NCBI GenBank assembly: GCA_004282745.1
Contig: SHMT01000009.1
Coordinates: 82,427-146,426, forward strand
Length of the DNA: 64,000 bases
Reading direction: 5' to 3'
Source of the DNA: Candidatus Scalindua sp. SCAELEC01
GTDB lineage: Bacteria > Planctomycetota > Brocadiia > Brocadiales > Scalinduaceae
The translations under genes were made by a program, and so were the position numbers. Position 1 is the first letter of the stretch. Every line of letters begins with the position of its first letter. Below the pieces are notes generated by a model. The model saw only the letters and a program-made list of their open reading frames with translations, did no database searches and had not been told where the DNA came from. This document shows positions 1 through 8,802 of this stretch, piece after piece.

Positions 1-366
1 CTCAATATTACAGATCAGGTAATGGCCTGCCTTAAAGAAAGTGATATTACTGAGGGTTTTGTACTTGTTAACGCAATGCACATAACCGCTTCTGTCTTTA
101 TCAATGACGATGAATCAGGGCTCCATCGTGACTATGAGAAATGGCTAGAAACATTAGCACCTCACGAACCGGTATCGCAATACCACCATAACAAAACCGG
201 AGAAGACAATGGAGACGCACACCTCAAACGACAAGTAATGGGAAGAGAGGTAATAGTTGCAATTACTGAAGGAAAGTTGGATTTTGGGCCCTGGGAGCAG
301 ATATTTTACGGGGAGTTTGATGGGAGGAGAAAAAAGAGAGTACTCGTAAAAATTATCGGAGTATAA
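1..366 (+). CDS. YjbQ/UPF0047 family protein, 5' end cut by window edge
   Basis: The reading frame is open from base 1 (Leu-Asn-Ile-Thr-Asp-Gln-Val before the first internal Met at 22), so the start lies outside the window. About 121 of the usual 135 to 140 residues are present. The C-terminal signature of the family is intact: a histidine/asparagine patch ([16 protein letters not shown]) followed by a glycine-rich strand ending in the CEFDGPR-like segment, here [11 protein letters not shown]. YjbQ proteins are small trimeric beta proteins; some have weak thiamine-phosphate synthase activity in vitro, but the cellular role is unsettled. It converges on the phosphatase gene at 408 to 860, with a hairpin between them. 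Confidence 0.85.
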   Translation, partial: LNITDQVMACLKESDITEGFVLVNAMHITASVFINDDESGLHRDYEKWLETLAPHEPVSQYHHNKTGEDNGDAHLKRQVMGREVIVAITEGKLDFGPWEQIFYGEFDGRRKKRVLVKIIGV

Positions 367-383
367 AATGAAATAGTATATCA

Positions 384-402
384 AATCGAGGGAGCCTCGA
401 TT
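384..402. terminator. Bidirectional hairpin terminator between convergent genes
   Basis: AATCGAGG and CCTCGATT form a perfect 8-bp stem with a 3-base loop, followed on the plus strand by GAATTTTATATTT. It lies 18 bases after the YjbQ stop and just beyond the minus-strand stop at 408, the expected place for a shared rho-independent terminator. The T tract is interrupted, so efficiency is uncertain. Confidence 0.6.
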
Positions 403-407
403 GAATT

Positions 408-860
408 TTATATTTCCCGACATACATCCGCATATTTATTAATTATCTTTTCCTGCTCAACGGTTTCAATTGATCCTGGCCGTTTCCGCCTAACCTCTTC
501 GACTGCTTCTTCAGCTGTGTACCCTTTGCTGACAAGGTAACACGCTAGCATTGTTCCTGTCCTGCCGATCCCTGCGTCGCAATGCACTACTATCTTTTTC
601 CCACTATCGTTAGCCTTCTTGGCAAAGGCAACAAAATCCTCAACCTGTCCCAGACTTGGAGTGGAAAAGTCCCTAATAGGGATATGGATCGTCTGAAAAC
701 AAAACTCACGCAGCAAATCCTGGTTTAACGGCAATTCTGAAAGTGAAACTATCACTTCCACTCCGTTATCCTTAAGAAACTCGAAATCATCTATTGAGGA
801 TGAGGGTTTTGCCATACCAGCTACCTCACCTTCTATGAGCCAACTAAAATTCCTAATCAT
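408..860 (-). CDS. Dual-specificity/tyrosine protein phosphatase
   Basis: The 150-residue protein carries the cysteine-phosphatase P-loop HCDAGIGRTG, with the nucleophile Cys94 and the phosphate-binding Arg100, and a likely general acid Asp64 in the PIRDFSTPS segment. The N-terminal FSWLIEGEVAGMAKP segment is typical of small DUSP23-like and archaeal-type phosphatases, which supports this start. Substrates cannot be predicted: phosphotyrosine, phosphoserine/threonine or phosphoinositides are all dephosphorylated by relatives. It starts 21 bases after rplQ stops, so it is probably the last cistron of the ribosomal supercluster. Confidence 0.85.
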   Translation of the reverse strand: MIRNFSWLIEGEVAGMAKPSSSIDDFEFLKDNGVEVIVSLSELPLNQDLLREFCFQTIHIPIRDFSTPSLGQVEDFVAFAKKANDSGKKIVVHCDAGIGRTGTMLACYLVSKGYTAEEAVEEVRRKRPGSIETVEQEKIINKYADVCREI

Positions 861-881
861 TCTTAAGCATTTGAGTTCAAC

Positions 882-1445
882 TTATTTCTTCTCTTTTGAA
901 ACGGACACTTTCGGTTGTATCTCTTTTTCCTCTTCTCTGACGCCTTCTACCAGTTCAAAAACCACTTGGCTTGCATTATCTCCCAATCTGTTCCCCACCA
1001 AACGAAGCTTTCTTTGAAAACCTTCCATTTTATATTCCAATTCCGGGATGTCGCCAACACTGCTCCCAGTTAATACTCCCATCCTGCTACCCGATAGCCT
1101 TAGGATTCTCGTATAACCTCCGCATCGTTCAATATATCTATGCCCAATGCCGCCAGTTTCACGCCATTTCCCTTCTCCGAAAAGTTTTCGAACAACCTCC
1201 TTGTTATTCAACCGAGACAGCACCTGTCTATAATAGTGTATATACATGACCCTATCTTCTTTTTTGGAAACACCTTTTTTGGCCAGTGTAATTAGTCTCT
1301 CTACAAATGGACGAACAAACTTGGCCTTCTCCTTAGTCGTCACAATTCTACCATACATAAAAAGGTTAATGGCCAAATTGCGTCTCAAAGCCTTCCTGTG
1401 GCTTGATGTCCTCCCAAGATGTTTTTCTCTTTTTCTATGCCTCAT
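882..1445 (-). CDS. rplQ: 50S ribosomal protein L17 with internal insertion
   Basis: The start is placed at the ATG of MRHRKREKHLGRTSSHRKA, the universal L17 beginning; the in-frame ATG six codons upstream gives a non-family extension, and GGAAAGGA sits at ribosome-binding distance. The product is 187 residues against about 120 in most bacteria. The extra length is an inserted segment of about 32 residues (roughly 118 to 151) that splits the usual RILRL-NRLGDNA junction, plus a short charged tail. L17 lies near the peptide exit tunnel. The start overlaps the end of rpoA by 11 bases, so the two are translationally coupled. Confidence 0.93.
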   Translation of the reverse strand: MRHRKREKHLGRTSSHRKALRRNLAINLFMYGRIVTTKEKAKFVRPFVERLITLAKKGVSKKEDRVMYIHYYRQVLSRLNNKEVVRKLFGEGKWRETGGIGHRYIERCGGYTRILRLSGSRMGVLTGSSVGDIPELEYKMEGFQRKLRLVGNRLGDNASQVVFELVEGVREEEKEIQPKVSVSKEKK

Positions 1446-2472
1446 ATGACATTTCCTTTCCAACTAGACTTGCATCTTCCATCATTTTAAATGACAACCC
1501 CATCTGTGTCAGCTTTTTTTTAATCTCATTTAACGTTGTTTTACCAAAATTTTTAAGTTCTAACAATTCATCTTCCCGCTTTTCGACAATTTCTCCAATC
1601 GTCTTAATATTTGCCATTTCCAAGCAATTTGCCGCCCTTACAGAAAGGTCTAACTCCGTTACCGAAATAGACATTTTTTGATTAACACCTTCATCAGATA
1701 TTTCTACCTCCTCAGGAATATCAATTTTCTCAAGTAATTTTTCACCGGTTTGTGGCAATTCTCTCCCTATTTCAAAATAATGAATAAATGGGTTGAGATG
1801 TTTTCTGAGAATTTTTGTGGCTTCAACCAAAGCCATCTCGGGAAGGATTGACCCGTTTGTCCAAATTTCAATTATTAGCCTGTCATAATTTGTCTTTCTA
1901 CCCACTCTTGTCTCTTCAGTATATACCTTTGCTCTCCTAATTGGAGAAAATATTGCATCTATTGGAATAACATCGATTTCACGATTACTGACAGCAACTT
2001 CCTCGGATGTTTTATAACCTCTACCATTTCTCACCTCCATTTCTACCTCAAATTTTGTGTCATCATTGAGTGTAGCAATATGAAGATCACCGTTAATGAT
2101 CTCAACACCTTCATCAGTTATGATGTCTTTTGCCTGCACTACCCCTTTAGTTGTTGCTTCTATCCTAATCATCCTCGGCTTATCGGAGTGCATCTTTACA
2201 AAAACATTTTTTATGTTAAGAATAATGTCTGTCACATCTTCAACAACTCCCGGTATAATCCCGAACTCATGCTTAATTCCCTCGATCCGGACCGATGTTA
2301 TTGCACTTCCTTCTATTGATGAAAGCAGGACACGTCGTAAACTGCTACCAATCGTACTTCCAAATCCTCTCTCAAATGGCTCTACAATAAACTTTCCATA
2401 CGTATCTGTATACGACTCCTTTTCTGCAATTACCCTTGTTGGTAATTCAAAGTCCCTCCATCTTATTCGCAT
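1435..2472 (-). CDS. rpoA: DNA-directed RNA polymerase subunit alpha
   Basis: At 345 residues it has the full alpha architecture: an N-terminal dimerisation and assembly domain (about 1 to 235) with the GFGSTIGSSLRRVLLSS signature, a linker, and a C-terminal helix-hairpin-helix domain (about 270 to 330) with LSVRAANCLE, whose Arg matches the DNA-contacting Arg265 of E. coli, and NFGKTTLNEI. It nucleates assembly of RNA polymerase, and its C-terminal domain reads UP elements and activators. It is the penultimate gene of the alpha operon. GGAAAGGAGG precedes the start. Confidence 0.97.
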   Translation of the reverse strand: MRIRWRDFELPTRVIAEKESYTDTYGKFIVEPFERGFGSTIGSSLRRVLLSSIEGSAITSVRIEGIKHEFGIIPGVVEDVTDIILNIKNVFVKMHSDKPRMIRIEATTKGVVQAKDIITDEGVEIINGDLHIATLNDDTKFEVEMEVRNGRGYKTSEEVAVSNREIDVIPIDAIFSPIRRAKVYTEETRVGRKTNYDRLIIEIWTNGSILPEMALVEATKILRKHLNPFIHYFEIGRELPQTGEKLLEKIDIPEEVEISDEGVNQKMSISVTELDLSVRAANCLEMANIKTIGEIVEKREDELLELKNFGKTTLNEIKKKLTQMGLSFKMMEDASLVGKEMSYEA

Positions 2473-2661
2473 ATGCAGGCCTCCTTTCCACTCAAAAATT
2501 TCTTTCTATCAGGTCTGGATATTAAAAATATTTCTTTTATTGCTCTGTGTGAATTACTTAAATCTGGATAATAACTTTTTGTATGGGTATGAAGCTTAAG
2601 GCAGGATTTCATAAATCGTTTATACAATTAGCTTATTTTTCCCTTGAAACATTACAAAGCA
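2473..2661. other. Spacer between rpsD and rpoA
   Basis: This 189-base gap is long for this cluster. No small gene with a family match, tRNA or convincing terminator was seen. It is AT-rich and could hold a leader or internal promoter for rpoA-rplQ, but no clear -35/-10 pair stands out. Confidence 0.4.
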
Positions 2662-3288
2662 TCATTTAGAACAAAGCTCTACAACAAGCTGTTCCTGTAT
2701 CGCAATCGAAACATCGTCTTGAGTCGGCAAATGGAGAACTCGACCTTCCAATCCAACGTCATCAAATTCTAACCACGATGGTAGATTCCTACTCTTACGA
2801 GAATCAACATTCTGCTTAACAAATTCACTACATTTTTCACTGTTTTTTGGTTTAATCACATCTCCTGCCTTAACTAAAAAGGAAGCAATATCAACCTTCT
2901 TACCATTCACCGTAATATGACCGTGGTTTATTACCTGTCGAGTATGGCTACGCGACAAACCGTAACCGAGATGAAACAAAACGTTGTCCAGCCTTCTCTC
3001 AAGTAACACAAGCAGATTTTGACCGGTATTCCCCTCTTTTCGTTCAGACTTAGCAAAATAATTTCTAAACTGCCTCTCAAATACACCATAAAAGCGTTTT
3101 AATTTCTGTTTCTCTCTAAAATGTATTCCATATTCAGATAATTTCTTTAATCTTCGAGATTTCTGACCTGGGATCGATTTTCGTTTAACCACACTACACT
3201 TAACGGTATCACAACGGCTACCCTTTAAGAACAGTTTAACACCTTCTCTTCTACATAATTTACATTTTGAGTCTACATATCTAGCCAT
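2662..3288 (-). CDS. rpsD: 30S ribosomal protein S4, zinc-binding form
   Basis: S4 is a primary 16S rRNA-binding assembly protein and, in many bacteria, the autogenous repressor of the alpha operon. The 208-residue product has the N-terminal Cys9, Cys12, Cys26 and Cys31 set that binds zinc in the C-plus form, and the S4 RNA-binding domain (about 95 to 155) with RRLDNVLFHLGYGLSRSHTRQ and HGHITVNGKKV. It follows rpsK by 61 bases. Confidence 0.97.
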   Translation of the reverse strand: MARYVDSKCKLCRREGVKLFLKGSRCDTVKCSVVKRKSIPGQKSRRLKKLSEYGIHFREKQKLKRFYGVFERQFRNYFAKSERKEGNTGQNLLVLLERRLDNVLFHLGYGLSRSHTRQVINHGHITVNGKKVDIASFLVKAGDVIKPKNSEKCSEFVKQNVDSRKSRNLPSWLEFDDVGLEGRVLHLPTQDDVSIAIQEQLVVELCSK

Positions 3289-3349
3289 GTTTTAGAATTA
3301 AAACCTTTTCTTGTGCACAAACCCAACTTATTAATAAATTAAGATTATG

Positions 3350-3724
3350 CTAAACTCTCCTCTTCTTTCTAGGACGGCAACCATTATGAGGTAGAGGAGT
3401 AACATCCTCAATTGCCTTTACTAAAAGCCCAGCTTCCTGTAACGCCGTTATAGCCGATTCCCTTCCTGGTCCCGGTCCCTTTACACGAACCTCTACCTCC
3501 TTTACACCAAATTTACGGCGAGCTTTTTCCGCAACAGTTTTTGCCGCTCTCTGTGACGCAAATGGTGTACTCTTTCTAGACCCTTTAAAACCAACTGTAC
3601 CTGCACTAGCCCAACACAAAGTTTCACCATTTGTATCCGCTATAGTTATATATGTATTATTGAAAGTTGCCTTAACATTGGCAATTGCCTTAACAACATT
3701 ACGTTTTGTCTTTTTCTTTCCCAT
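3350..3724 (-). CDS. rpsK: 30S ribosomal protein S11
   Basis: This 124-residue protein of the small-subunit platform contains the S11 signatures [13 protein letters not shown], a [12 protein letters not shown] segment and the C-terminal [14 protein letters not shown]11 binds 16S rRNA near the 690 and 790 loops and contacts mRNA in the E site. It normally follows rpsM directly; here a methyltransferase gene and a 157-base gap separate the two. Confidence 0.97.
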   Translation of the reverse strand: MGKKKTKRNVVKAIANVKATFNNTYITIADTNGETLCWASAGTVGFKGSRKSTPFASQRAAKTVAEKARRKFGVKEVEVRVKGPGPGRESAITALQEAGLLVKAIEDVTPLPHNGCRPRKKRRV

Positions 3725-3881
3725 AGTATCTACTATTTAAATAACCTTTGGAGCTCCTTAACTTAAGGACTGGCCACGAATAACATAAAAACAAATATAA
3801 CAAAAACTCAACTGAAATCAAGAAATATCCATTTACTACCTTTTTCCCAATCCAAAAAAGCAAAAACTTATCTCTCTAGCC

Positions 3882-4712
3882 TTAACCAGTTTTTAATAAA
3901 GAATCTTTCATTTGATTTTCAAAAAACAGATCCTGCAGACCAAAATGTGTATTAAACATTTTACTCAATTCAAAATAGTCATCCAGCGTCCTATTGTGCC
4001 TGTTTTTGATCTTCCTTGCTGAGATTAAAATATTTTTAGGACTTAACTTTGGTGATACAATCTCTAAAAGCTCAACAAAATACCCACTTCCTAAAAGGAA
4101 CTGTGATCTCAATGCGTCCGTTAGTAAATTTGCAAACTTATACCGCAACAGGCCAAACTGTGTAATACTACTTAAAGGATGCGGTTTTTTAATCTGCGAG
4201 CGTACCTGCCCCTGACAGCAGGGAACTACCATTATATGTTTTGCGTCGAGCATAATCCCTTTAGCAATTGCCTCATCAGTTGCCGTGTCACAAGCGTGCA
4301 GTGCAATTACGATATCAACAGAAACAATTGGCACAAAGTCTATTGTCCTCGCTTCAATGAAATTCATATTGGTAAATTGCAACGCCAGCTGGGTTTCTTC
4401 ACATTTTTGAATTAATTCATGATTAGTATCAACTCCGTAAAAAATGGCATTAATTCCAAATTTTGATGTTAAAATGTAATTCAGAACAAATGAGAGATAC
4501 GATTTTCCGCAAGAACACTCTAAGAATACCAACTTCTTATTCGGTTTAATCTTTTTTACAACATTTAATATTTTCTCACTAAATCCAATAATTTCATTGA
4601 ATTTTTTTTCCATATCCTTTTTGATGATTCCATCATTTCCTTGTAAACCAATCTCTTTAATTAAATTATTATTCTCCTTCAGGATATTCTTTATCTCGAT
4701 CTTATTTAACAT
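3882..4712 (-). CDS. SAM-dependent methyltransferase embedded in the alpha operon
   Basis: The 276-residue protein has a class I methyltransferase fold of the Methyltransf_32 type (the group including METTL25 and GSTCD): motif I-like LVFLECSCGKSYLS (61 to 74), a strand-2 acidic YGVDTNHE, DIVIALHACDTATDEAIAKG (133 to 152) and the catalytic-region VVPCCQ (162 to 167). The LHACDTATD and PCC motifs are the family hallmark. The substrate is unknown. Its position, 19 bases after rpsM stops and before rpsK, makes a ribosomal protein, rRNA or tRNA target plausible, but that is inference. Codon use and base composition look like the neighbouring genes, so recent transfer is not evident. The first 50 residues are lysine-rich and helical. 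Confidence 0.75.
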   Translation of the reverse strand: MLNKIEIKNILKENNNLIKEIGLQGNDGIIKKDMEKKFNEIIGFSEKILNVVKKIKPNKKLVFLECSCGKSYLSFVLNYILTSKFGINAIFYGVDTNHELIQKCEETQLALQFTNMNFIEARTIDFVPIVSVDIVIALHACDTATDEAIAKGIMLDAKHIMVVPCCQGQVRSQIKKPHPLSSITQFGLLRYKFANLLTDALRSQFLLGSGYFVELLEIVSPKLSPKNILISARKIKNRHNRTLDDYFELSKMFNTHFGLQDLFFENQMKDSLLKTG

Positions 4713-4731
4713 TTTATCAAATAGGTACCGC

Positions 4732-5118
4732 TTAACCTTTCATCTCTTTAACACTCTTTTTCCCTGCAACAGTCCTTCTTTTACCCTTCCTCGTACGAGC
4801 ATTCGTTTTTGTCCTTTGACCCCTAACTGGCAATCCTACTCGATGTCGCATACCTCTATGGCACCCTATATTTTTTAGACGTGCAATATTTTGACTTTCT
4901 TGCCTTCTTAACTGACCTTCAACAATATAGTTTTTATCTATATATGAAACTAATGATGCAAGGTCTTCTTCTGTTAAATCTTTTGCTTTAAGATTTTCGT
5001 CAATTTTTAATGACTCTAACGCCTTATGCGACAACACCTTGCTTATACCATAGATATAAGTCAATGAGATCAAGAGTCTTTTATCATTTGGAATATCTAC
5101 CCCAGCAATTCTTGGCAT
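4732..5118 (-). CDS. rpsM: 30S ribosomal protein S13
   Basis: The 128-residue protein begins [14 protein letters not shown] and contains [25 protein letters not shown], both diagnostic of S13. It sits in the head of the 30S subunit, forms bridges to the 50S and contacts P-site tRNA through its basic tail. It opens the alpha operon proper, 56 bases after rpmJ. Confidence 0.97.
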   Translation of the reverse strand: MPRIAGVDIPNDKRLLISLTYIYGISKVLSHKALESLKIDENLKAKDLTEEDLASLVSYIDKNYIVEGQLRRQESQNIARLKNIGCHRGMRHRVGLPVRGQRTKTNARTRKGKRRTVAGKKSVKEMKG

Positions 5119-5174
5119 TAATTAATTCCTTTCATCAATTCAAACATCAACATTATTTACTCGAAGTACGGCTG

Positions 5175-5291
5175 TTATTTCCCTTGCCTCTGTTTATGGC
5201 GTGGATTTTCACAAATGACCCTTACAATTTTATTTCTCCTAATTACTTTACAATTCTCACATATCCTCTTTACTGACGAACGTACCTTCAT
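5175..5291 (-). CDS. rpmJ: 50S ribosomal protein L36
   Basis: Translating the minus strand between infA and rpsM gives a 38-residue protein starting [15 protein letters not shown] and ending RHKQRQGK, a complete L36. Cys11, Cys14, Cys27 and His32 form the zinc site of the C-plus type. GGAGGCTTT stands immediately before the ATG. Its place between infA and rpsM is the standard one. The gene is below the usual length cut-off for automated calling. Confidence 0.96.
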   Translation of the reverse strand: MKVRSSVKRICENCKVIRRNKIVRVICENPRHKQRQGK

Positions 5292-5301
5292 AAAGCCTCC
5301 T

Positions 5302-5520
5302 TCAACCCTGACGATAAATAATTCTCCCTTTACTGAGATCGTAAGGTGACATTTCTATCGTAACTTTGTCACCAGGGAGTATACGAATAAAATGCATCCT
5401 CATTTTACCAGACACATGAGCGAGAACTTCATGGCCATTCTCCAGCTTCACACGAAACATCGCATTTGGTAACGATTCTTTTACAATTGCTTCAACCTTG
5501 ATTGGTTCTTCTTTTGCCAT
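5302..5520 (-). CDS. infA: Translation initiation factor IF-1
   Basis: A single 72-residue OB-fold (S1-like) protein with [33 protein letters not shown] spread along its length, the IF-1 hallmark. IF-1 occupies the A site of the 30S subunit during initiation. It lies 20 bases after map and 10 before rpmJ, in the order map-infA-rpmJ-rpsM found in many bacteria. Confidence 0.96.
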   Translation of the reverse strand: MAKEEPIKVEAIVKESLPNAMFRVKLENGHEVLAHVSGKMRMHFIRILPGDKVTIEMSPYDLSKGRIIYRQG

Positions 5521-5540
5521 TTATTTTTCCATACCCACTT

Positions 5541-6293
5541 TTATTTTGTTAGAATATCAGCACCATCATCTGTTATGACGACCGTATGTTCGTAATGTGC
5601 TGAAAATTTCCTATCTTTTGTAACAACCGTCCAATTGTTTTTAAGCACCTCCGTAGCATACCCTCCAACGCATATCATCGGTTCAATGGCGAGTGCCATT
5701 CCTTTTAGCAAGGTTTTGTCGTTCTTTAAAAGTTCATTATTCACAAAATTGGGAATCTGTGGCTCTTCATGCATCTGCCTACCGATACCATGCCCTGTAT
5801 AATCTCTTACGACAGAAAAACCTTTAGCCTCAACATACGTTTGTATTGCCCTTGAAACGGCAGACAACTTGACCTTGGAACGCAAAACACCGATTGCTTT
5901 CAACAGTGATTCATGGCAGACATCAAGTAGATTTTGCATCTCCTGGGAAATTTCGCCGATAGGGATGGTAATTGCGGCATCAGCAACGTAGTTGCTATAC
6001 TCCACACCAATATCAACACTCAGGATATCGCCATCATTCAGTATTCTCTGACTTGGTATACCGTGCACTATCTCTTCGTTAATAGAGGTACAAATACTTT
6101 TTGGATACCCTCTATAACCTTTAAATACTGGTTTTCCACCCTTCTGTATAACAAACTTTTCTAGCTCTGTATTCAGCGTGTCAGTCGTAACACGGCTTTT
6201 GGCAAGATCCTCAGCCATACAAAGTGCTTCCGAAACAATCCTACCGGCTTTACGCATTAATTCAATCTCACGTTCCGACTTACAATTTATCAA
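5541..6293 (-). CDS. map: Methionine aminopeptidase, type I
   Basis: This enzyme removes the initiator methionine from nascent proteins with small second residues. All five metal ligands of the pita-bread fold are present: Asp94 (LSVDIGV), Asp105 (VADAAIT), His168 (TGHGIG), Glu204 (IEPM) and Glu235 (YEHTVVI), with the substrate His77 in VHGIP. There is no N-terminal zinc extension, so it is type Ia, and at 250 residues it is of normal length. It starts 5 bases after adk stops, so translation is probably coupled. Confidence 0.96.
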   Translation of the reverse strand: MINCKSEREIELMRKAGRIVSEALCMAEDLAKSRVTTDTLNTELEKFVIQKGGKPVFKGYRGYPKSICTSINEEIVHGIPSQRILNDGDILSVDIGVEYSNYVADAAITIPIGEISQEMQNLLDVCHESLLKAIGVLRSKVKLSAVSRAIQTYVEAKGFSVVRDYTGHGIGRQMHEEPQIPNFVNNELLKNDKTLLKGMALAIEPMICVGGYATEVLKNNWTVVTKDRKFSAHYEHTVVITDDGADILTK

Positions 6294-6298
6294 AAAAA

Positions 6299-6964
6299 CT
6301 ACCTCATCTTACCATTGACGAAAGAATCAAAAACACTCAGTATTTTTTCATTTATCTCTGACACAGAGCCGTTACAATTAATTTCAATCAGTTTCTTATT
6401 TCTCTTATAATATTCAATCAAGTCCTCCGTTTGCTCATGATAAACCTTTAAACGGACCAAAACAGTTTCTGGATTATCATCTTTGCGTTGAAATATATTT
6501 GAACCGCATTTATCGCAGATATTTTCTTTTAAAGGAGGCTTATACAATTGATGGAAATGCATATCACATGATGTACATATTCGTCGTCCGGCAATCCTTT
6601 CAATAATAACTTCCTCTGAAGCGGTAAAATAAAAGACTTTATCTATCTTTTTGTCTTGCTCGTCTAAGGTGCTATCAAGAATCTCTGCCTGTAATAGATT
6701 TCTGGGAAAACCATCCAATATAAAACCTGAACGATATCGACTTAATCCGATCTCGTCAACCACCATTGAAACAATTAATGAATCCGGAACCAACAAGCCT
6801 TTATCAATAAATACCTTAGCTTTAATTCCTATCTCTGAACCTGATTTAATTGCAACTCTCAGAAGATTGCCTGAGGAAACATGAGGGATGTTTTTTTGAA
6901 TACTAACATTTTCCGCCTGTGTACCCTTCCCGACACCAGGAGGACCCAAAAAAACAAATCTCAT
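6299..6964 (-). CDS. adk: Adenylate kinase with zinc LID domain
   Basis: The enzyme interconverts ATP plus AMP and two ADP. The P-loop GPPGVGKGTQ is at residues 7 to 16, and the AMP-binding DGFPRN at 84 to 89. The long-form LID domain (about 125 to 165) carries Cys130, Cys133, Cys150 and Cys153, a four-cysteine zinc site. The gene lies in the conserved secY-adk-map order, 3 bases after secY. Length is 221 residues. Confidence 0.96.
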   Translation of the reverse strand: MRFVFLGPPGVGKGTQAENVSIQKNIPHVSSGNLLRVAIKSGSEIGIKAKVFIDKGLLVPDSLIVSMVVDEIGLSRYRSGFILDGFPRNLLQAEILDSTLDEQDKKIDKVFYFTASEEVIIERIAGRRICTSCDMHFHQLYKPPLKENICDKCGSNIFQRKDDNPETVLVRLKVYHEQTEDLIEYYKRNKKLIEINCNGSVSEINEKILSVFDSFVNGKMR

Positions 6965-6967
6965 TAT

Positions 6968-8350
6968 CTAACCTCTTCTTCCCCTAATTCTGGTTGAGCC
7001 ACCAAGGAAACCACTATAATGCCTCATAACCAAATGAGATTCTACCTTTTGTACTAAATCTAAGGCAACACCAACAACAATCAAAAGCCCTGTACCACCG
7101 TAAAAACTCGCAACAGCGCGGTTAATCTCAAAACCCCCAGAAATCATCATAGGCAATATTGCAATCACTGCCAAAAACGAGGCTCCAGCAAGGGTAATTC
7201 TGCTCATAACATTTTCAAGATATTCTGCAGTCCGATGCCCGGGTCTAATACCGGGAATAAAACTACCATAATCCTTCATGTTACTTGACATCTCTTTAGG
7301 ATTAAACTGTATCGCAGTCCAAAAGTAACAGAAGAACGCAATCAACATCACGTACATCACGACATAAACAAATCCACCTTGAAACATTTCTGTCATCCGC
7401 GAAGTAACCCAATACCAGAACGAACCAGGTTCAAACCTAACTTGTAACCCCCTTGATATAGCAGAGGGAAGTATAAGTAACGATTGTGCAAAAATAATCG
7501 GCATAACACCTGCTTGATTTACTTTCAGTGGGAGAAAATGTTTTTGACCACCATAAACTTTTCTTCCTCTCGTATGTTTTGCCTGTTGTACCGGTATACG
7601 CCTTTGACCTTGGGTAATGAACACAACACCTGCAACAATAACGAGAAAGGCACACAATAAAATAATCAGCTTAGCAATACCGATCTGATGTTCAGCAGGA
7701 GCAATGGAGAAAGTAAAATCTTGCAAAATTTGACTAAATGCCCAAGGCAGTCGGTCTACAATACTCACCATTATGATCAATGAAATGCCACTACCTATGC
7801 CATATGTGTCTATCTGCTCACCGATCCACATTAGAAACATTGTTCCTGTTGTTAGCAGTATCGCCGCAGTAAGTTGAAACTTGAAACCCTGCAAGTGAAC
7901 GGGAACAACCGGTACGTTATTGATTTCTATAGCATATAACGTTCGCGTCATAATAAACGCCTGAAATAAGCAGAGACCAACAGTAGTAAATCTTGTATAT
8001 TGATTAATCTTTTTTCTACCGGACTCGCCCTCTTTCTGCAATCTCTCAAGAAAAGGAACGACGCCAACCAAGAGCTGGAATATAATAGAGGCACTGATAT
8101 ATGGCATAATGCCCAAACCGAAAATGGCACCAGAACTCATTGCACCACCTGCGAACAAATCAACTAATCCCAATAATTGACCGACACCCGTTTGAGTGAA
8201 TTGTTGGAAGTACGATTTCAGTACGGTAGTATCAACTCCAGGCATAGGAATAAAAACGCCCAGTCTACATATAGCAATTAATCCCAATGTAATGAGAATT
8301 TTATTCCGTAACTCAGGAATTTTAAACATATTGTTAAACTTTTCAATCAT
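6968..8350 (-). CDS. secY: Protein translocase subunit SecY
   Basis: The 460-residue polytopic protein shows about ten hydrophobic segments and the SecY signatures near the plug (GLVDLFAGGAMSSGAIFGLGIMPYISASI) and in the cytoplasmic loops (RIRGRRG end; EGESGRKKINQYTR). With SecE it forms the protein-conducting channel of the inner membrane. It overlaps rplO by 4 bases (ATGA type), the usual spc-operon coupling. Confidence 0.97.
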   Translation of the reverse strand: MIEKFNNMFKIPELRNKILITLGLIAICRLGVFIPMPGVDTTVLKSYFQQFTQTGVGQLLGLVDLFAGGAMSSGAIFGLGIMPYISASIIFQLLVGVVPFLERLQKEGESGRKKINQYTRFTTVGLCLFQAFIMTRTLYAIEINNVPVVPVHLQGFKFQLTAAILLTTGTMFLMWIGEQIDTYGIGSGISLIIMVSIVDRLPWAFSQILQDFTFSIAPAEHQIGIAKLIILLCAFLVIVAGVVFITQGQRRIPVQQAKHTRGRKVYGGQKHFLPLKVNQAGVMPIIFAQSLLILPSAISRGLQVRFEPGSFWYWVTSRMTEMFQGGFVYVVMYVMLIAFFCYFWTAIQFNPKEMSSNMKDYGSFIPGIRPGHRTAEYLENVMSRITLAGASFLAVIAILPMMISGGFEINRAVASFYGGTGLLIVVGVALDLVQKVESHLVMRHYSGFLGGSTRIRGRRG

Positions 8351-8802
8351 GACAATATAGTAACTTTCCCCCCAGCCTCTTGAATTTTACTGATTGCACT
8401 CTTACTGAAGTGTTTTGCAACAACCGTAAGAGCATTAAGCGGCTTATCGTTGTGAACTTTTCCTAAAATTTTTATCTCAATTTTTGTATTCTTAAGTATA
8501 CCTTTATCTTTTAATGACTGAACATCTACGGTAGCACCCTCTTCAAATCCCGCTAGATCAGCAAGATTTATCGCCTGATATTTCTTCTGGAAACGCTTAT
8601 TATCAAAACCTCTTTTAGGAATCCTACGAAAAAGCGGCATCTGACCACCTTCAAACAAGAGTCGAGTCTCTGTTCCTGAACGTGAATTGGCTCCTCCGTG
8701 ACCTTTACTACAGGTCTTACCACAACCAGAGCCACGCCCTCTTCCTACCCTTTTTCTTTTCAATCTCTTGTGTGTTATTGTTTTAGAATCTACCAAATTC
8801 AT
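8347..8802 (-). CDS. rplO: 50S ribosomal protein L15
   Basis: The glycine- and arginine-rich N-terminus (KRKRVGRGRGSGCGKTCSKG) and GGQMPLFRRIPKRGF identify L15, a late-assembly 50S protein. At 151 residues it is of normal length. It overlaps rpsE by 4 bases; the rpmD (L30) gene that normally lies between these two is absent. Confidence 0.96.
   Translation of the reverse strand: MNLVDSKTITHKRLKRKRVGRGRGSGCGKTCSKGHGGANSRSGTETRLLFEGGQMPLFRRIPKRGFDNKRFQKKYQAINLADLAGFEEGATVDVQSLKDKGILKNTKIEIKILGKVHNDKPLNALTVVAKHFSKSAISKIQEAGGKVTILS

Noticed and set aside
2096..2599. 167-codon plus-strand frame over rpoA
   Set aside because: Shadow of rpoA; the hydrophobic composition is an effect of reading the complement.
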